This document shows positions 38,727 through 48,743 of a DNA stretch of 64,000 nucleotides, in pieces (within the stretch, counting starts at the first letter, position 1; every line of letters starts with the position of its first letter). The stretch is from contig CAJXLT010000002.1 in NCBI GenBank assembly GCA_913056365.1, positions 620,001-684,000 on the forward strand, read 5' to 3'. The stretch is from an uncultured Paenibacillaceae bacterium (lineage in GTDB: Bacteria; Bacillota; Bacilli; Paenibacillales; K13). Made by a program: the position numbers and the translations under genes. The notes beneath the pieces are model-generated. The model was not told where the DNA came from and did no database searches. It was given only the letters and a program-made list of their open reading frames with translations.

Positions 38727-39947
38727 TTAAATCCATCCTGTTCCCGAGCACTGCGGACACTTTCGTTCGAACGGCTCGGCATGCTCACGCACTTTTTTGC
38801 GTGTCAGCTCCAGCAACCCTAACTTCGTCCAGCCAATTACGGTTACTTTCGTACGATCCTTCTTCAAATATTGCTCCAATGCTATGCGGACAGCTTCCTT
38901 GTGGGTTTCACTTTGCATATCGATAAAATCCACGATCACGATGCCGCCTATGTCACGTAAGCGTAGCACTCGCGCTATAGTTTCCGCCGCCTCCATATTC
39001 GTCGCATAGACGGTTTCCTCCAGATCCGTTGTCCCTGTGAACTTTCCAGTATTCACATCAACGACTGTCAGCGCCTCCGTATGATCTATCATCAAGTACC
39101 CGCCGTTGTCCAACCAAATCTTCGGCTTGAAGATACGGTCCATCTCCTTCTTCGCCCCGAACCGTTCGAACAGACTAACTCCCCGCTCCAATCGAACCCG
39201 GTCTATCCATTCCTTGTCAATGTCCGCTACTTGCAGGCGCAGCTCCTCATACAGCACTTCGTTCCCCGCCACAATCTCCTCGACATCGACAGTCAGCAAA
39301 TCCCGCATCCATTTCTTCAGTACATTACGCTCGCTGTACAGCTCTTGGGGAGCTTTGGCTCGCAACGCATGAGCAGCAATCTCATTCCATGTCCCCCGCA
39401 ATCGCTGCAAGTCCTGCAAGAGCGCTGACTCATTCTCCCCTTCTGCCACCGTTCGGATTATAAGCCCTTCCTCCTGATCCAGCAGCTGCTCAGCCAATTC
39501 CTTCAACCGCTCCCGTTCCGCATCATCTTCAATCTTACGGGATACACCCACATAGTCTGCTTCCGGCATATACACCAGCCATCGACCCGGCAGTGCAACA
39601 TGCGTCGTAATCCGTGGGCCTTTCGTACCAATCGCTTCCTTGGAAACTTGAACGACGAGTTCTTGGCCTTCATTTACGAGCTCTTGTATGGATGGCTTTA
39701 CTTTCGGTTGCTTTTCCAAGTGAGCTGGAAGCAGGTCATCCCGATACAGAAAGGCATTGCGCGAATGACCAATGTCAACGAATGCTGCTTGCATACCTGG
39801 CAATACGTTGACCACTCTACCCTTATAGACGCTTCCTACACCATATTCCTTCGCACCGCTCTCGACAAAAACCTCTGCCAACCGATTTTGCTCCAGCAAT
39901 GCTAATCGCACGACGCTGTCTCCGCCTTCGACCAAGATCTGTTTCAT
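38727..39947 (-). CDS. rng: Ribonuclease E/G family protein
   Basis: A 406-residue endoribonuclease for rRNA and mRNA processing. The S1 domain is at about 35-110 (VGSVYKGRVVNVLPGMQAAFVDIG), followed by the catalytic region with LTVVDVNTGKFTG and IGGIVIVDFIDM carrying the magnesium-binding aspartates. The C-terminal CPQCSG zinc-link type motif closes the protein. It lacks the long scaffold tail of RNase E. B. subtilis has RNase Y instead; many Paenibacillaceae have this gene beside rplU. Confidence 0.94.
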   Translation of the reverse strand: MKQILVEGGDSVVRLALLEQNRLAEVFVESGAKEYGVGSVYKGRVVNVLPGMQAAFVDIGHSRNAFLYRDDLLPAHLEKQPKVKPSIQELVNEGQELVVQVSKEAIGTKGPRITTHVALPGRWLVYMPEADYVGVSRKIEDDAERERLKELAEQLLDQEEGLIIRTVAEGENESALLQDLQRLRGTWNEIAAHALRAKAPQELYSERNVLKKWMRDLLTVDVEEIVAGNEVLYEELRLQVADIDKEWIDRVRLERGVSLFERFGAKKEMDRIFKPKIWLDNGGYLMIDHTEALTVVDVNTGKFTGTTDLEETVYATNMEAAETIARVLRLRDIGGIVIVDFIDMQSETHKEAVRIALEQYLKKDRTKVTVIGWTKLGLLELTRKKVREHAEPFERKCPQCSGTGWI

Positions 39948-39983
39948 TGTCTACACCTCTTGTCCGCAGCCTTTTTTTATATT

Positions 39984-40874
39984 TTACATGAAAAGACTGG
40001 AGACTGCACTTCTTCCGTTATTTCTATGGAAATAATGGCGGATCAAGGCCTGTTCGCGAATAATACGTCGAACCCCTCCTTGCTCGTCTGCAATATAGAT
40101 CAGATGCTGTCGTTCTCGCATGAACATGCGTACGACCTGTCCGACTGTTTGTTGATGATGCACAACAATAGGCAGTGCCATGCCGCTTCTGAGCGCATAC
40201 TGCTCACGCTTCATGAGGAACCGAACGAAATGATAAGGCAAGCCTCGCTTATGCTCCCAATTCGCATAGCAGAGGAACATGCCAATCACGATCGCATTCA
40301 GATGAATATTGTTCACGATGGAATAGCCGACCCCAGCTGCGAGAAACAAGACACTGCCGACCAAACTCGCCCATGCTGCGACCTGCAGAGCTCGATAGTA
40401 GCTGAGGCGCAAGCTAATAATAGCTTGCAGCATTCTCCCCCCATCGAGCGGCAAAATTGGCAGCAGATTAAACATACCAATCATTAGATTGGCATGAATG
40501 AAATAATGACTCCACTCTGCCGACCACCATCCCGCCTCTTGCATGAACCACGCGAAGCCAATCATCCAAATATGCTGCAATGGACCTGCCGCAGCAACTG
40601 CCAGCTCCTCTACAACCGGCACCGTACCCTTGTCTTCCACAATCGCAACACCGCCGAATGGCAGTAACTGTACTTCCTGCACCTGCCAACCAAGTGATTT
40701 CGCCATGCCTACATGTCCCATCTCGTGAGCGGCTACAATGGCGAACAACGTAATGACTTCTACGAAGGCGCCTGTCATAACAGAGAATGCCAGCACAAAA
40801 TGAAACAATGGATGAAGACGAAGTCGAAAGCCCAATAGCTTGTGAACGACTCCTTTACTCAAACGCAACCACAT
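39984..40874 (-). CDS. spoIVFB: SpoIVFB, pro-sigma-K processing intramembrane metalloprotease
   Basis: A 296-residue M50 (site-2) protease. The zinc motif HEMGH is at 50-54 and the second ligand motif LPLDGG at 142-147. LLPFGGVAIVE and AGPLQHIWMI match SpoIVFB specifically. A C-terminal CBS-like cytoplasmic domain (about 215-290) should bind ATP and the substrate. In the mother cell it releases sigma-K after SpoIVFA and BofC inhibition ends. The frame starts inside spoIVFA (20-base overlap); AAAGGAG lies downstream of that ATG, so the exact start is uncertain. Confidence 0.93.
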   Translation of the reverse strand: MWLRLSKGVVHKLLGFRLRLHPLFHFVLAFSVMTGAFVEVITLFAIVAAHEMGHVGMAKSLGWQVQEVQLLPFGGVAIVEDKGTVPVVEELAVAAAGPLQHIWMIGFAWFMQEAGWWSAEWSHYFIHANLMIGMFNLLPILPLDGGRMLQAIISLRLSYYRALQVAAWASLVGSVLFLAAGVGYSIVNNIHLNAIVIGMFLCYANWEHKRGLPYHFVRFLMKREQYALRSGMALPIVVHHQQTVGQVVRMFMRERQHLIYIADEQGGVRRIIREQALIRHYFHRNNGRSAVSSLFM

Positions 40875-41679
40875 CCGTTGGATCTAACGGCTTGTTGTCT
40901 CGCTTCAAGGCGAAGAGAATAGAGCTCTTCTCCTTCATTATTCCGGGAGTTCCAATCTTCTCCCCTCCTCGCACCCAATCATGAACGGCAAGTGATGTGT
41001 CAGCTAACCCGGCATATAATGTGCGATATCCATCTATATGCTGAATCACGATCTGGTACCCATTGCTTCCTTCTTCAACAGCAAGCACACGTCCTTCTGC
41101 GAAAGCTGCAACCGCAGTGTCACGATTGCTGCCAATAATGCGCCAAATCCCTTGCTTCGCATCCGCTAACACCGTCTCCCCACGCATAGGCACGAACACC
41201 GCCATTGACACCGAGGCATTCGCCTTCTCTACCTGTTCATTATCTGTATCACGGAAGGATGGGATGAAGGAAGGGGCGCCGTCAAACCAAGTCTCATACC
41301 ACACCGCCACAGTTGAGAAGTCACTTTGCTCGGTTAAGGTTTGCCGAACGAGCTCTTGTCCCGGCAACGCCCACTCCCGTTCCAGCTGAAACAGCCCCCA
41401 GACCAACGCGAATAAGACGGCGCTAACGATCAGCTTGCCGCCTAGTTCTCCCGTCAATGGATTATACCCGCCGCCTGGGCGCCAGGAGTCTCCATTAGGG
41501 TTAATACGATGAAGTTCCCATGGATTATCGCGATATTTCCAAGCTAGCTCCGGATCGTCGAATGGAACAGGTTCAGCCTGATGTGACCTCGACCGTTCAC
41601 TCCCTGCTCCTCTTCCGGAGTAACGGATCGATCGAATTCGTTCTTGTCTTCGCTGGCGCACTTTATCTAAAGTTCTCAT
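40855..41679 (-). CDS. spoIVFA: SpoIVFA, inhibitor of SpoIVFB with LytM-like domain
   Basis: A 274-residue protein with a basic cytoplasmic N-terminus, one membrane helix (about 81-99) and an extracytoplasmic LytM/M23-fold domain (about 165-270, GYQIVIQHIDGYRTLYAGLA and VRGGEKIGTPGI). It holds SpoIVFB inactive until SpoIVB cleaves it. GGAGGG lies nine bases before the ATG and a sigma-E-like promoter precedes it. Confidence 0.92.
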   Translation of the reverse strand: MRTLDKVRQRRQERIRSIRYSGRGAGSERSRSHQAEPVPFDDPELAWKYRDNPWELHRINPNGDSWRPGGGYNPLTGELGGKLIVSAVLFALVWGLFQLEREWALPGQELVRQTLTEQSDFSTVAVWYETWFDGAPSFIPSFRDTDNEQVEKANASVSMAVFVPMRGETVLADAKQGIWRIIGSNRDTAVAAFAEGRVLAVEEGSNGYQIVIQHIDGYRTLYAGLADTSLAVHDWVRGGEKIGTPGIMKEKSSILFALKRDNKPLDPTDVVAFE

Positions 41680-41718
41680 AACCAGATTCCCTCCGCTATA
41701 GTAATCGTGCCTACTATA

Positions 41719-41748
41719 ACGGTATGAGCGAACCTGTCCAACTATGAC
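41719..41748 (-). promoter_or_regulatory. Sigma-E-like promoter of spoIVFA-spoIVFB
   Basis: The minus strand reads GTCATAG, 15 bases, CATACCGT, located between the rodA stop and spoIVFA. It fits the sigma-E pattern (ATA-type -35, -10 CATACANT) at six of eight -10 positions, and the spoIVF operon is sigma-E dependent in B. subtilis. Confidence 0.6.
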
Positions 41749-41751
41749 TTG

Positions 41752-42936
41752 TCACACGGATGAACCGCCAGATTTGAACATCGATGCCTTCTCCCGGTTC
41801 ACTCGAATGCTCTGCACCAAACCGACGGACAGCATATTGATCAACAGAGACGTACCACCGTAACTGATAAATGGAAGCGTAATTCCCGTAAGCGGCATTA
41901 AGCCTAAGAACATACCAATGTTCTCGAATATTTGGAAGACAAACATGGAGACGATTCCAATAATCATATACGAGCCGCCTCGATGATCAGCTTGTATCGC
42001 AATGAGTATCATCCGGTACAACAGCAGGAAGTAGAGCAACAGAAGTGCAGACGCGCCAACAAAGCCGAATTCCTCACCTACGACGATAAAGATCGAGTCC
42101 GAGTACGTAAAAGGCACGAAGCCTTGTTTCGACCAGTCTCCATCCAAATAGCCTGTGCCATACAAACCGCCGGAGCCAATTGCAATTTGCGAATTTTCTA
42201 CTTGATAGCGTTCATCGTCTGAAGCAGCTTCCGGATCGAGAAATGTATCGATCCGCGACATCCAATGCACGCTATTATGCTCCTTCAGGAACGTTTCAAT
42301 CTCAGTATGATAAGCATTATAGAAATACAGGAATCCAGCTAGCATTACGGCTAGTATTACGAATCCAATAAGCACAATACTGTACCTGACATTCCCAATC
42401 CAAAGCATGCCAATCATAATAATTAAGTAAATAATGGCATTACCCAAATCAGGCTGTATCAGCACAAGCACGAACGCTGCTGCAACACACAATCCGATGG
42501 GCAGCAAATCGCCCACCAGCTCAAGCGCTTCCCCGCGTCTCCGATTAATCATGTAGGCAAGCATCACAATCAAAATCAACTTCATTAATTCCGCGGGCTG
42601 AAAGAGTAAACCTTGGATGGGCAGTTCGAACCATCCCTTGGCGCCATTGCGCTCTACACCGAAGAAATAAACAGCAAGCAGCAAGCCAATACCGATGGCA
42701 TACCAAATAGGCGCGGCCTTCAGCAGCAATCGATAATCGATGAACGCAGTGCAGAACAAGCCAATAAGACCTACCGCATAAAAGATCATATTCTTGGTTT
42801 CGTATCCTGCGTATGCTGGACCCGAGCTAATAATCGCGCTGTGAATCAAAGCTGTGCTTATTACGGAGAACAATAGCAATATGACAATAATGACCCAGTC
42901 GAACCGTTTTATCTTATCAATCACTAGCCCGATCAT
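41752..42936 (-). CDS. rodA: RodA/FtsW-family SEDS peptidoglycan glycosyltransferase
   Basis: A 394-residue protein with ten membrane helices. It includes RNGAKGWFELPIQGLLFQPAELMK, split here into GAKGWFELPI and FQPAELMKLIL, and the C-terminal GLMPLTGITLPFISYGGTSL typical of SEDS enzymes. It polymerises glycan strands with a class B PBP under MreB control. It overlaps minD by four bases, forming mreBCD-minCD-rodA. A sporulation SEDS role (SpoVE) is less likely from position. Confidence 0.9.
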   Translation of the reverse strand: MIGLVIDKIKRFDWVIIVILLLFSVISTALIHSAIISSGPAYAGYETKNMIFYAVGLIGLFCTAFIDYRLLLKAAPIWYAIGIGLLLAVYFFGVERNGAKGWFELPIQGLLFQPAELMKLILIVMLAYMINRRRGEALELVGDLLPIGLCVAAAFVLVLIQPDLGNAIIYLIIMIGMLWIGNVRYSIVLIGFVILAVMLAGFLYFYNAYHTEIETFLKEHNSVHWMSRIDTFLDPEAASDDERYQVENSQIAIGSGGLYGTGYLDGDWSKQGFVPFTYSDSIFIVVGEEFGFVGASALLLLYFLLLYRMILIAIQADHRGGSYMIIGIVSMFVFQIFENIGMFLGLMPLTGITLPFISYGGTSLLINMLSVGLVQSIRVNREKASMFKSGGSSV

Positions 42937-43727
42937 CCTAACCCGAATAGCTTCTTCACTTTGGCCATTACACCTTCCTTGCCCTCCAAAGGCATAAGCG
43001 GTACGCTGTCTCCCAGTATGCGGCGAGCGATATTGCGATAAGCAATCGAAGCTTTGGAGTTCGGGTTCACCACAGTCGGTTCGCCCTTGTTAGCAGCCTT
43101 AATGACATATTCATCATCAGGCACAATACCGATCAAGTCAATGGCTAAAACTTGGCAGATTTCATCAATATCCAGCATATCTCCTGACTTCAGCATATTC
43201 GCGCGGATACGGTTAATGACTAGCTTCGGCGATTTGATATTCTCCCCTTCAAGCAACCCAATAATGCGATCCGCATCGCGTACAGCAGCATTCTCCGGAG
43301 TTGTAACGACAATCGCGCGGTCTGCGCCAGACACCGCATTCTTGAATCCTTGTTCAATACCTGCCGGACAGTCGATGATCACATAATCACTCTCACGTTT
43401 TAACTGCGTTACAATTTCTTTCACTTGATCGGGCGTTACGGAATGCTTGTCCTTGGTCTGTGCTGCCGGAAGCATGTACAATTCGTCAAATCGCTTGTCC
43501 TTCACTAATGCTTGCGGTAATCGGCATCTGCCTTCTGCTACATCCACCAGATCATAAATAATGCGGTTTTCCAAACCCATGACGACATCCAGATTGCGCA
43601 AGCCAATATCTGTATCGACCATGATGACTTTCTTGCCTAACAGCGCAAGCGCAGTTCCAATATTGGCAGAGGTCGTCGTCTTCCCAACGCCTCCCTTGCC
43701 GGAGGTTATAACAATCGCTTCTCCCAC
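42933..43727 (-). CDS. minD: Septum site-determining ATPase MinD
   Basis: A 264-residue ParA-type ATPase. The deviant Walker A motif GKGGVGKTTT lies at 10-19; VMVDTD-type (VIMVDTDIGLRNLDVVMGLE, in parts) and VIIDCPAGIEQG follow, with a C-terminal amphipathic helix (VMAKVKKLFGLG) for membrane binding. I chose the GTG at 43727 (AAAGGAG ten bases upstream) to give the MGEAIVITSGKGG start seen in relatives; a GTG at 43736 touches the ribosome site. Confidence 0.97.
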   Translation of the reverse strand: MGEAIVITSGKGGVGKTTTSANIGTALALLGKKVIMVDTDIGLRNLDVVMGLENRIIYDLVDVAEGRCRLPQALVKDKRFDELYMLPAAQTKDKHSVTPDQVKEIVTQLKRESDYVIIDCPAGIEQGFKNAVSGADRAIVVTTPENAAVRDADRIIGLLEGENIKSPKLVINRIRANMLKSGDMLDIDEICQVLAIDLIGIVPDDEYVIKAANKGEPTVVNPNSKASIAYRNIARRILGDSVPLMPLEGKEGVMAKVKKLFGLG

Positions 43728-43732
43728 ATTGT

Positions 43733-44392
43733 TCACACTCCTTTGTACTCTCGGATATCCGGTCGGATCTTGTGAAGCTGATTCAGCTTGTTAATTTCCA
43801 TCTTGCCTTCATTCAGATAGGCGAAATCCATATGGGTTTCGTCGAATCCCCACTCATCAGGCGGGCGGCTAATAATTCCAGCGATGCGAAGCTGCGTTGG
43901 GCGCATATGGGATGCGGCAATAACCGCCGATTCTTCGCCATCTGAACCGGCATGAGCCAATCCTCGAAGTGATCCCATGATAAATATATCTCCACGGGCA
44001 ACGATGGAGCCGCCAGGATTAATGTCTCCGACATACAATACGCTTCCAGCACATTCGAAGGTTTGCCCGGAACGTACAATTCCCTTGTGAATGAACAAAT
44101 GATCGTGCGCCTGATCTGCATCATCATCGTCCGACTCGATTCGCTGTACGATTAAATTCCCTTTGCTCTTGATCGCAGCGATCAGCGATTGCTTCTCAGA
44201 TTCCGAGACGCTGCGATTGCCAAGCTTCACGAATACATGAACAATCGGTCCAGTCAATATTTTTTGATGAGTTTTTTCCAATTTATAGCGAAGCTCCTGA
44301 AGCAGTGTCTCGAACGTACAGGAGTCATCCAACAGGAAGATCAAGCCTTCCTTATTCCCTTTTATCGTCACATGATGTTTCGCGGCCATCAT
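43733..44392 (-). CDS. minC: Septum formation inhibitor MinC
   Basis: A 219-residue FtsZ antagonist. The N-terminal domain (about 1-100) has VTIKGNKEGLIFLLDDSCTF. The C-terminal beta-helix domain shows HKGIVRSGQTFECAGSVLYV, GDINPGGSIVARGDIFIMG and LRGLAHAGSDG. It works with MinD to keep FtsZ rings from the poles. Two adjacent ATG codons are possible starts. Confidence 0.95.
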   Translation of the reverse strand: MMAAKHHVTIKGNKEGLIFLLDDSCTFETLLQELRYKLEKTHQKILTGPIVHVFVKLGNRSVSESEKQSLIAAIKSKGNLIVQRIESDDDDADQAHDHLFIHKGIVRSGQTFECAGSVLYVGDINPGGSIVARGDIFIMGSLRGLAHAGSDGEESAVIAASHMRPTQLRIAGIISRPPDEWGFDETHMDFAYLNEGKMEINKLNQLHKIRPDIREYKGV

Positions 44393-44464
44393 TCTCCCTA
44401 TTCCCTCCCCAGACTAACCAATTCGCTTCTCACCTGTGAAATCCTGCCTGAGAACCGTGTTCCT

Positions 44465-44989
44465 CTACCCGTTATCTTCCTGTTTGGATGTGGACCCGAC
44501 TCGTTCCAACAAAGTTCGAATCGGGACGTATAACAACAAAGCCATCAGCAAGTTGAAGGCGAGGCTGGGGAGAAAGCGGTGTAGCAACAACCATGTCCAA
44601 CTCTCTTCATTGATGACAAAAAACGTATACAGCAAGTACACTACTGCGTCAAAAAAAATCAAGCCACCTGCCGTTGCTGCAAGGACATGCATAACATTCC
44701 AGTGATGCCGATTCGGAAACAACCCTGCACCATATCCAGTCAATCCTGCAGCGAAAGCATAAATTCCGAGCATATAGCCATAATAAAGGATGTCATGCAT
44801 AAATCCGAATAGGAGACCTGCCGCCATCGCATAATGTCTCCCTACGAAAAATCCGCAAAAAATGACGGCAATCAAAACAAGATGCGGAGCAATTTGAGAC
44901 TGTAGACCGCCTGGTATTACCCAAGGAAGCAAACTGCCTTCAAGCAAGAATAGCATCAGCATAATCCACCAAATCATTGAACGCTTCAT
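44465..44989 (-). CDS. mreD: Rod shape-determining protein MreD
   Basis: A 174-residue protein with five or six membrane helices (SMIWWIMLMLFLLEGSLLPW at the start, VLIAVIFCGFFVGRHYAMAAG). Sequence is poorly conserved across the family, but size, topology and position directly after mreC with an ATGA overlap are clear. It connects MreC with the wall-synthesis machinery. Confidence 0.9.
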   Translation of the reverse strand: MKRSMIWWIMLMLFLLEGSLLPWVIPGGLQSQIAPHLVLIAVIFCGFFVGRHYAMAAGLLFGFMHDILYYGYMLGIYAFAAGLTGYGAGLFPNRHHWNVMHVLAATAGGLIFFDAVVYLLYTFFVINEESWTWLLLHRFLPSLAFNLLMALLLYVPIRTLLERVGSTSKQEDNG

Positions 44990-45864
44990 TCTTCACCCTC
45001 ATCCAACCACGGTACTTCCACGACGAAGACTTCGCGCAGATGATCTAGACTTGCAGCAGGCTTCACCCGCGCAATATGAGTCAATCCCTCGCCAACTTCT
45101 CTATGCTCGACTACGCCGATCACCAAACCAGCGGGAAAAACATGGCCAAATTCGGATGTTACGACGGTGTCCCCAGCCTTCAACGCGTCTTGACTGCTGA
45201 TCTTGGCCATAATGAGTTCTCCGGTAGAACGATCGTAGTTCTCAATTACGCCGAACGTGTCTTGATTCTCTCTAACCGTTACCGCAATACCCTTCGTATT
45301 CTGTGCTTTGTCATCGATGCTCGTATAAGGTTGAACGAACGAGAAGAACGGCGATACCCTCGTAATTCTGCCTACAAACCCTTCTGGCGTCACTACAGCC
45401 CAATCTTCTTCAATTCCGTCTCTTGAGCCCAAATCAATCTTGATCGTCTGCGATTCGGCATCTGGACTTACGGCTACAACATTAGCAATCCGATATACAT
45501 AATCGTCGGCCTGCTTCTGTCTTTCCGTGAATGCGAGCATTTCCTGCAGCCGTGCGTTCTCTTCCTCGAGCGCATTCAAGCGCGCCACATCTCCCGCATA
45601 TCGTGCAAGCGTATGCTTCAATGCTTCATTCTCAGCATGAATACGCCTCAGCTCGCCAATATCTCGAAAGAAGCCCGCTACCATGCCAGCGGGCTTGTAC
45701 ATAACACCTTGCGTCCACGTTATCGTATCGTTCATAAATTTCTCCGGCCATGTGACAGGCTCTCGCACACCGCGCGTCAAACCCATAATTGCGATAAAAA
45801 AGATTAACGCAAACAGCAATATGAAGAGCCTCTTGTTCCCCATAAATTTCATCAAACCGAACAC
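44986..45864 (-). CDS. mreC: Rod shape-determining protein MreC
   Basis: A 292-residue protein with one N-terminal membrane helix (LFILLFALIFFIAIMGLTRG), a coiled coil (about 65-115, LRRIHAENEALKHTLARYAG and ALEEENARLQEML), then two beta-barrel domains with ANVVAVSPDAESQTIKIDLG, GLVGRITRV-like EGFVGRITRVSPFFS and VVTSEFGHVFPAGLVIG. It scaffolds elongation-specific wall synthesis outside the membrane. Confidence 0.96.
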   Translation of the reverse strand: MFGLMKFMGNKRLFILLFALIFFIAIMGLTRGVREPVTWPEKFMNDTITWTQGVMYKPAGMVAGFFRDIGELRRIHAENEALKHTLARYAGDVARLNALEEENARLQEMLAFTERQKQADDYVYRIANVVAVSPDAESQTIKIDLGSRDGIEEDWAVVTPEGFVGRITRVSPFFSFVQPYTSIDDKAQNTKGIAVTVRENQDTFGVIENYDRSTGELIMAKISSQDALKAGDTVVTSEFGHVFPAGLVIGVVEHREVGEGLTHIARVKPAASLDHLREVFVVEVPWLDEGEE

Positions 45865-45895
45865 CTGCTAACATAGTTGTTTGATTCATGTATTC

Positions 45896-46963
<1,068 letters not shown>

Positions 46964-46997
46964 CTATATATGAATTACGGTCTGTGTATCCATTATA

Positions 46998-47684
46998 TTA
47001 TAACAAGCCTTGCTCCTTCAAACTGATAAATTCTTGATCGCCCACAATGACGTGATCCAGCAGTTCAATTCCTACAATTTGTCCCGCTTCAGCAAGGCGC
47101 CGTGTAATCTGAATATCTTCAGGACTTGGCGTCGGATCACCGCTTGGATGATTGTGAACACAGATGATCGCAGCACACGCCCGCTTCATTGCTGCTCGGA
47201 ACACCTCTCTCGGATGAACGATCGAGGCATTCAAGCTGCCGACAGACAACGTCTCCTGACCGATGATACCGTTCTTCGTATTCAGGTACAAGCAAATAAA
47301 GTGCTCATTGTGCAAATAACGGACATCCTCCTTGATGTAGTCTGACACATCCTGAGGAGAATGGATACGGAAGGCTTTGGCTTTTGCAGTGCGCGCAAGG
47401 CGCTTGCCAAGTTCAATGCCCGCTTTGATTTGCAGCGCTTTAGCTGTTCCGATACCTTTGATAGCTGTTAGTTGCTCAACGCTCATATCCACAAGATTGT
47501 GCAAGCCTTCAGCTTCTCTCAGAAGCCGTTGAGCCAGTACGACCGCTGATTCGGACCGTGTCCCTGTGCGGATCAATATAGCTAACAGCTCAGCATTAGC
47601 CAGCGCCTGTTCGCCGACCTTCAACATCCTCTCCCGCGGCCGCTCATCTGCAGGCAATTCTCTCAACATCATTGCAATCGTCAT
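46998..47684 (-). CDS. radC: RadC/YsxA family JAB metalloprotein
   Basis: A 228-residue protein with a helix-hairpin-helix region (LTAIKGIGTAKALQIKAGIE) and a C-terminal JAB/MPN-like metal site HNHPSGDPTPSPED with an upstream glutamate. Its role in DNA repair is doubtful in other species. Located upstream of mreB as in B. subtilis. The ATG at 47684 with GAGAGGG six bases upstream is preferred over the TTG at 47687. Confidence 0.94.
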   Translation of the reverse strand: MTIAMMLRELPADERPRERMLKVGEQALANAELLAILIRTGTRSESAVVLAQRLLREAEGLHNLVDMSVEQLTAIKGIGTAKALQIKAGIELGKRLARTAKAKAFRIHSPQDVSDYIKEDVRYLHNEHFICLYLNTKNGIIGQETLSVGSLNASIVHPREVFRAAMKRACAAIICVHNHPSGDPTPSPEDIQITRRLAEAGQIVGIELLDHVIVGDQEFISLKEQGLL

Positions 47685-47748
47685 CAATATCCCTCTCCTC
47701 GTTACATATTGTTCTCACTGCATCGATTTCATCATGGATGACCCCATG

Positions 47749-48342
47749 CTAAGAAGTAAGTTCTTCCAGCATATCCGCCAGCAATGAAAGCGGCAGCCCT
47801 ACAACATTGAAATAGCAGCCTTCAATCCTGTCTACGAACAATGCACCTCTTCCTTGAATGGCATAGGCTCCCGCCTTGTCCATTGGCTCCCCCGTATCGA
47901 CATACTTACGAATGTGTTCGTCGCTCAGCGGTTTCATGAATACGCGTGTATTGCGATGGCGTACGATGCTCGAACCGCTGTGCACATCTAGACAAGCAAC
48001 GCCTGAATACACCTCATGCCCTCTGCCCTGCAGCTGCTGCAGCATGGATTCGGCTTCCTGTTCATTCGCCGGCTTACCAAGTATCATGCCGTCTATTACC
48101 ACCACCGTATCTGAACCAATAACAACACCTCGTTCGCCCGCCTGCTTGCTTCGTGCAAATACCGCAGCCGCTTTGCGTAATGAAAGCTGTTCTACTAATT
48201 GATCCGGCGGAGTGCCCGAAGGCATCGATTCATCCACATCGGCAGGCTCGATGCGAAACGGATGATGCAGCATCCGAATCAATTCTTGTCTGCGCGGTGA
48301 GGAAGACGCCAATATGAGCGGACTGTGTTCTGTCAAGTTCAT
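47749..48342 (-). CDS. maf: Maf nucleotide pyrophosphatase
   Basis: A 197-residue house-cleaning enzyme that hydrolyses modified or non-canonical nucleoside triphosphates and can block septation when over-produced in B. subtilis. LILASSSPRRQELIRML opens the protein, with GSDTVVVIDGMILGKP and GEPMDKAGAYAIQGRGA downstream. The order DUF4321-maf-radC-mreB fits other Paenibacillaceae. Confidence 0.95.
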   Translation of the reverse strand: MNLTEHSPLILASSSPRRQELIRMLHHPFRIEPADVDESMPSGTPPDQLVEQLSLRKAAAVFARSKQAGERGVVIGSDTVVVIDGMILGKPANEQEAESMLQQLQGRGHEVYSGVACLDVHSGSSIVRHRNTRVFMKPLSDEHIRKYVDTGEPMDKAGAYAIQGRGALFVDRIEGCYFNVVGLPLSLLADMLEELTS

Positions 48343-48360
48343 CTAAATTCTCCTTTTCCC

Positions 48361-48603
48361 CTACAATTTTCGATAAAACCAGAATGCAGCAATTAAACCA
48401 AAAATACTGATTAGATTCAGTTTAACCATAATGTAAAAATCGTATCGGATGACTTGGAAATCCGCTTTCGGATGCCACATAATCTCCGCGGATTTCGTCA
48501 AGAAGGCCAACGCGCGAACAGGTGCTAGAAGTTCGGAAAGTATGGTCCCAATCAAGAGGCCGATTACTAAGAACAGGAGAAGCGTAAATGTGTTTTTCTT
48601 CAA
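48361..48603 (-). CDS. DUF4321 membrane protein
   Basis: An 80-residue protein with two membrane helices (about 6-27 and 60-78) and a short loop containing WHPKADFQVIRYDFY. It is a small conserved Firmicute family without known function. It precedes maf by 18 bases and probably starts the maf-radC-mre transcript. Confidence 0.85.
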   Translation of the reverse strand: MKKNTFTLLLFLVIGLLIGTILSELLAPVRALAFLTKSAEIMWHPKADFQVIRYDFYIMVKLNLISIFGLIAAFWFYRKL

Positions 48604-48743
48604 TGACTGTACGTCCTTTCTGTTAAGGGATGCTTATACCTGAATGCGAATATATGTTCTTTTTCTATTTTACAATAGCCACTATTTCCCTGCAACTTTT
48701 TCTCTCTCTGCCTAGTACAATGTTATGGGAGGATGATAGATTC

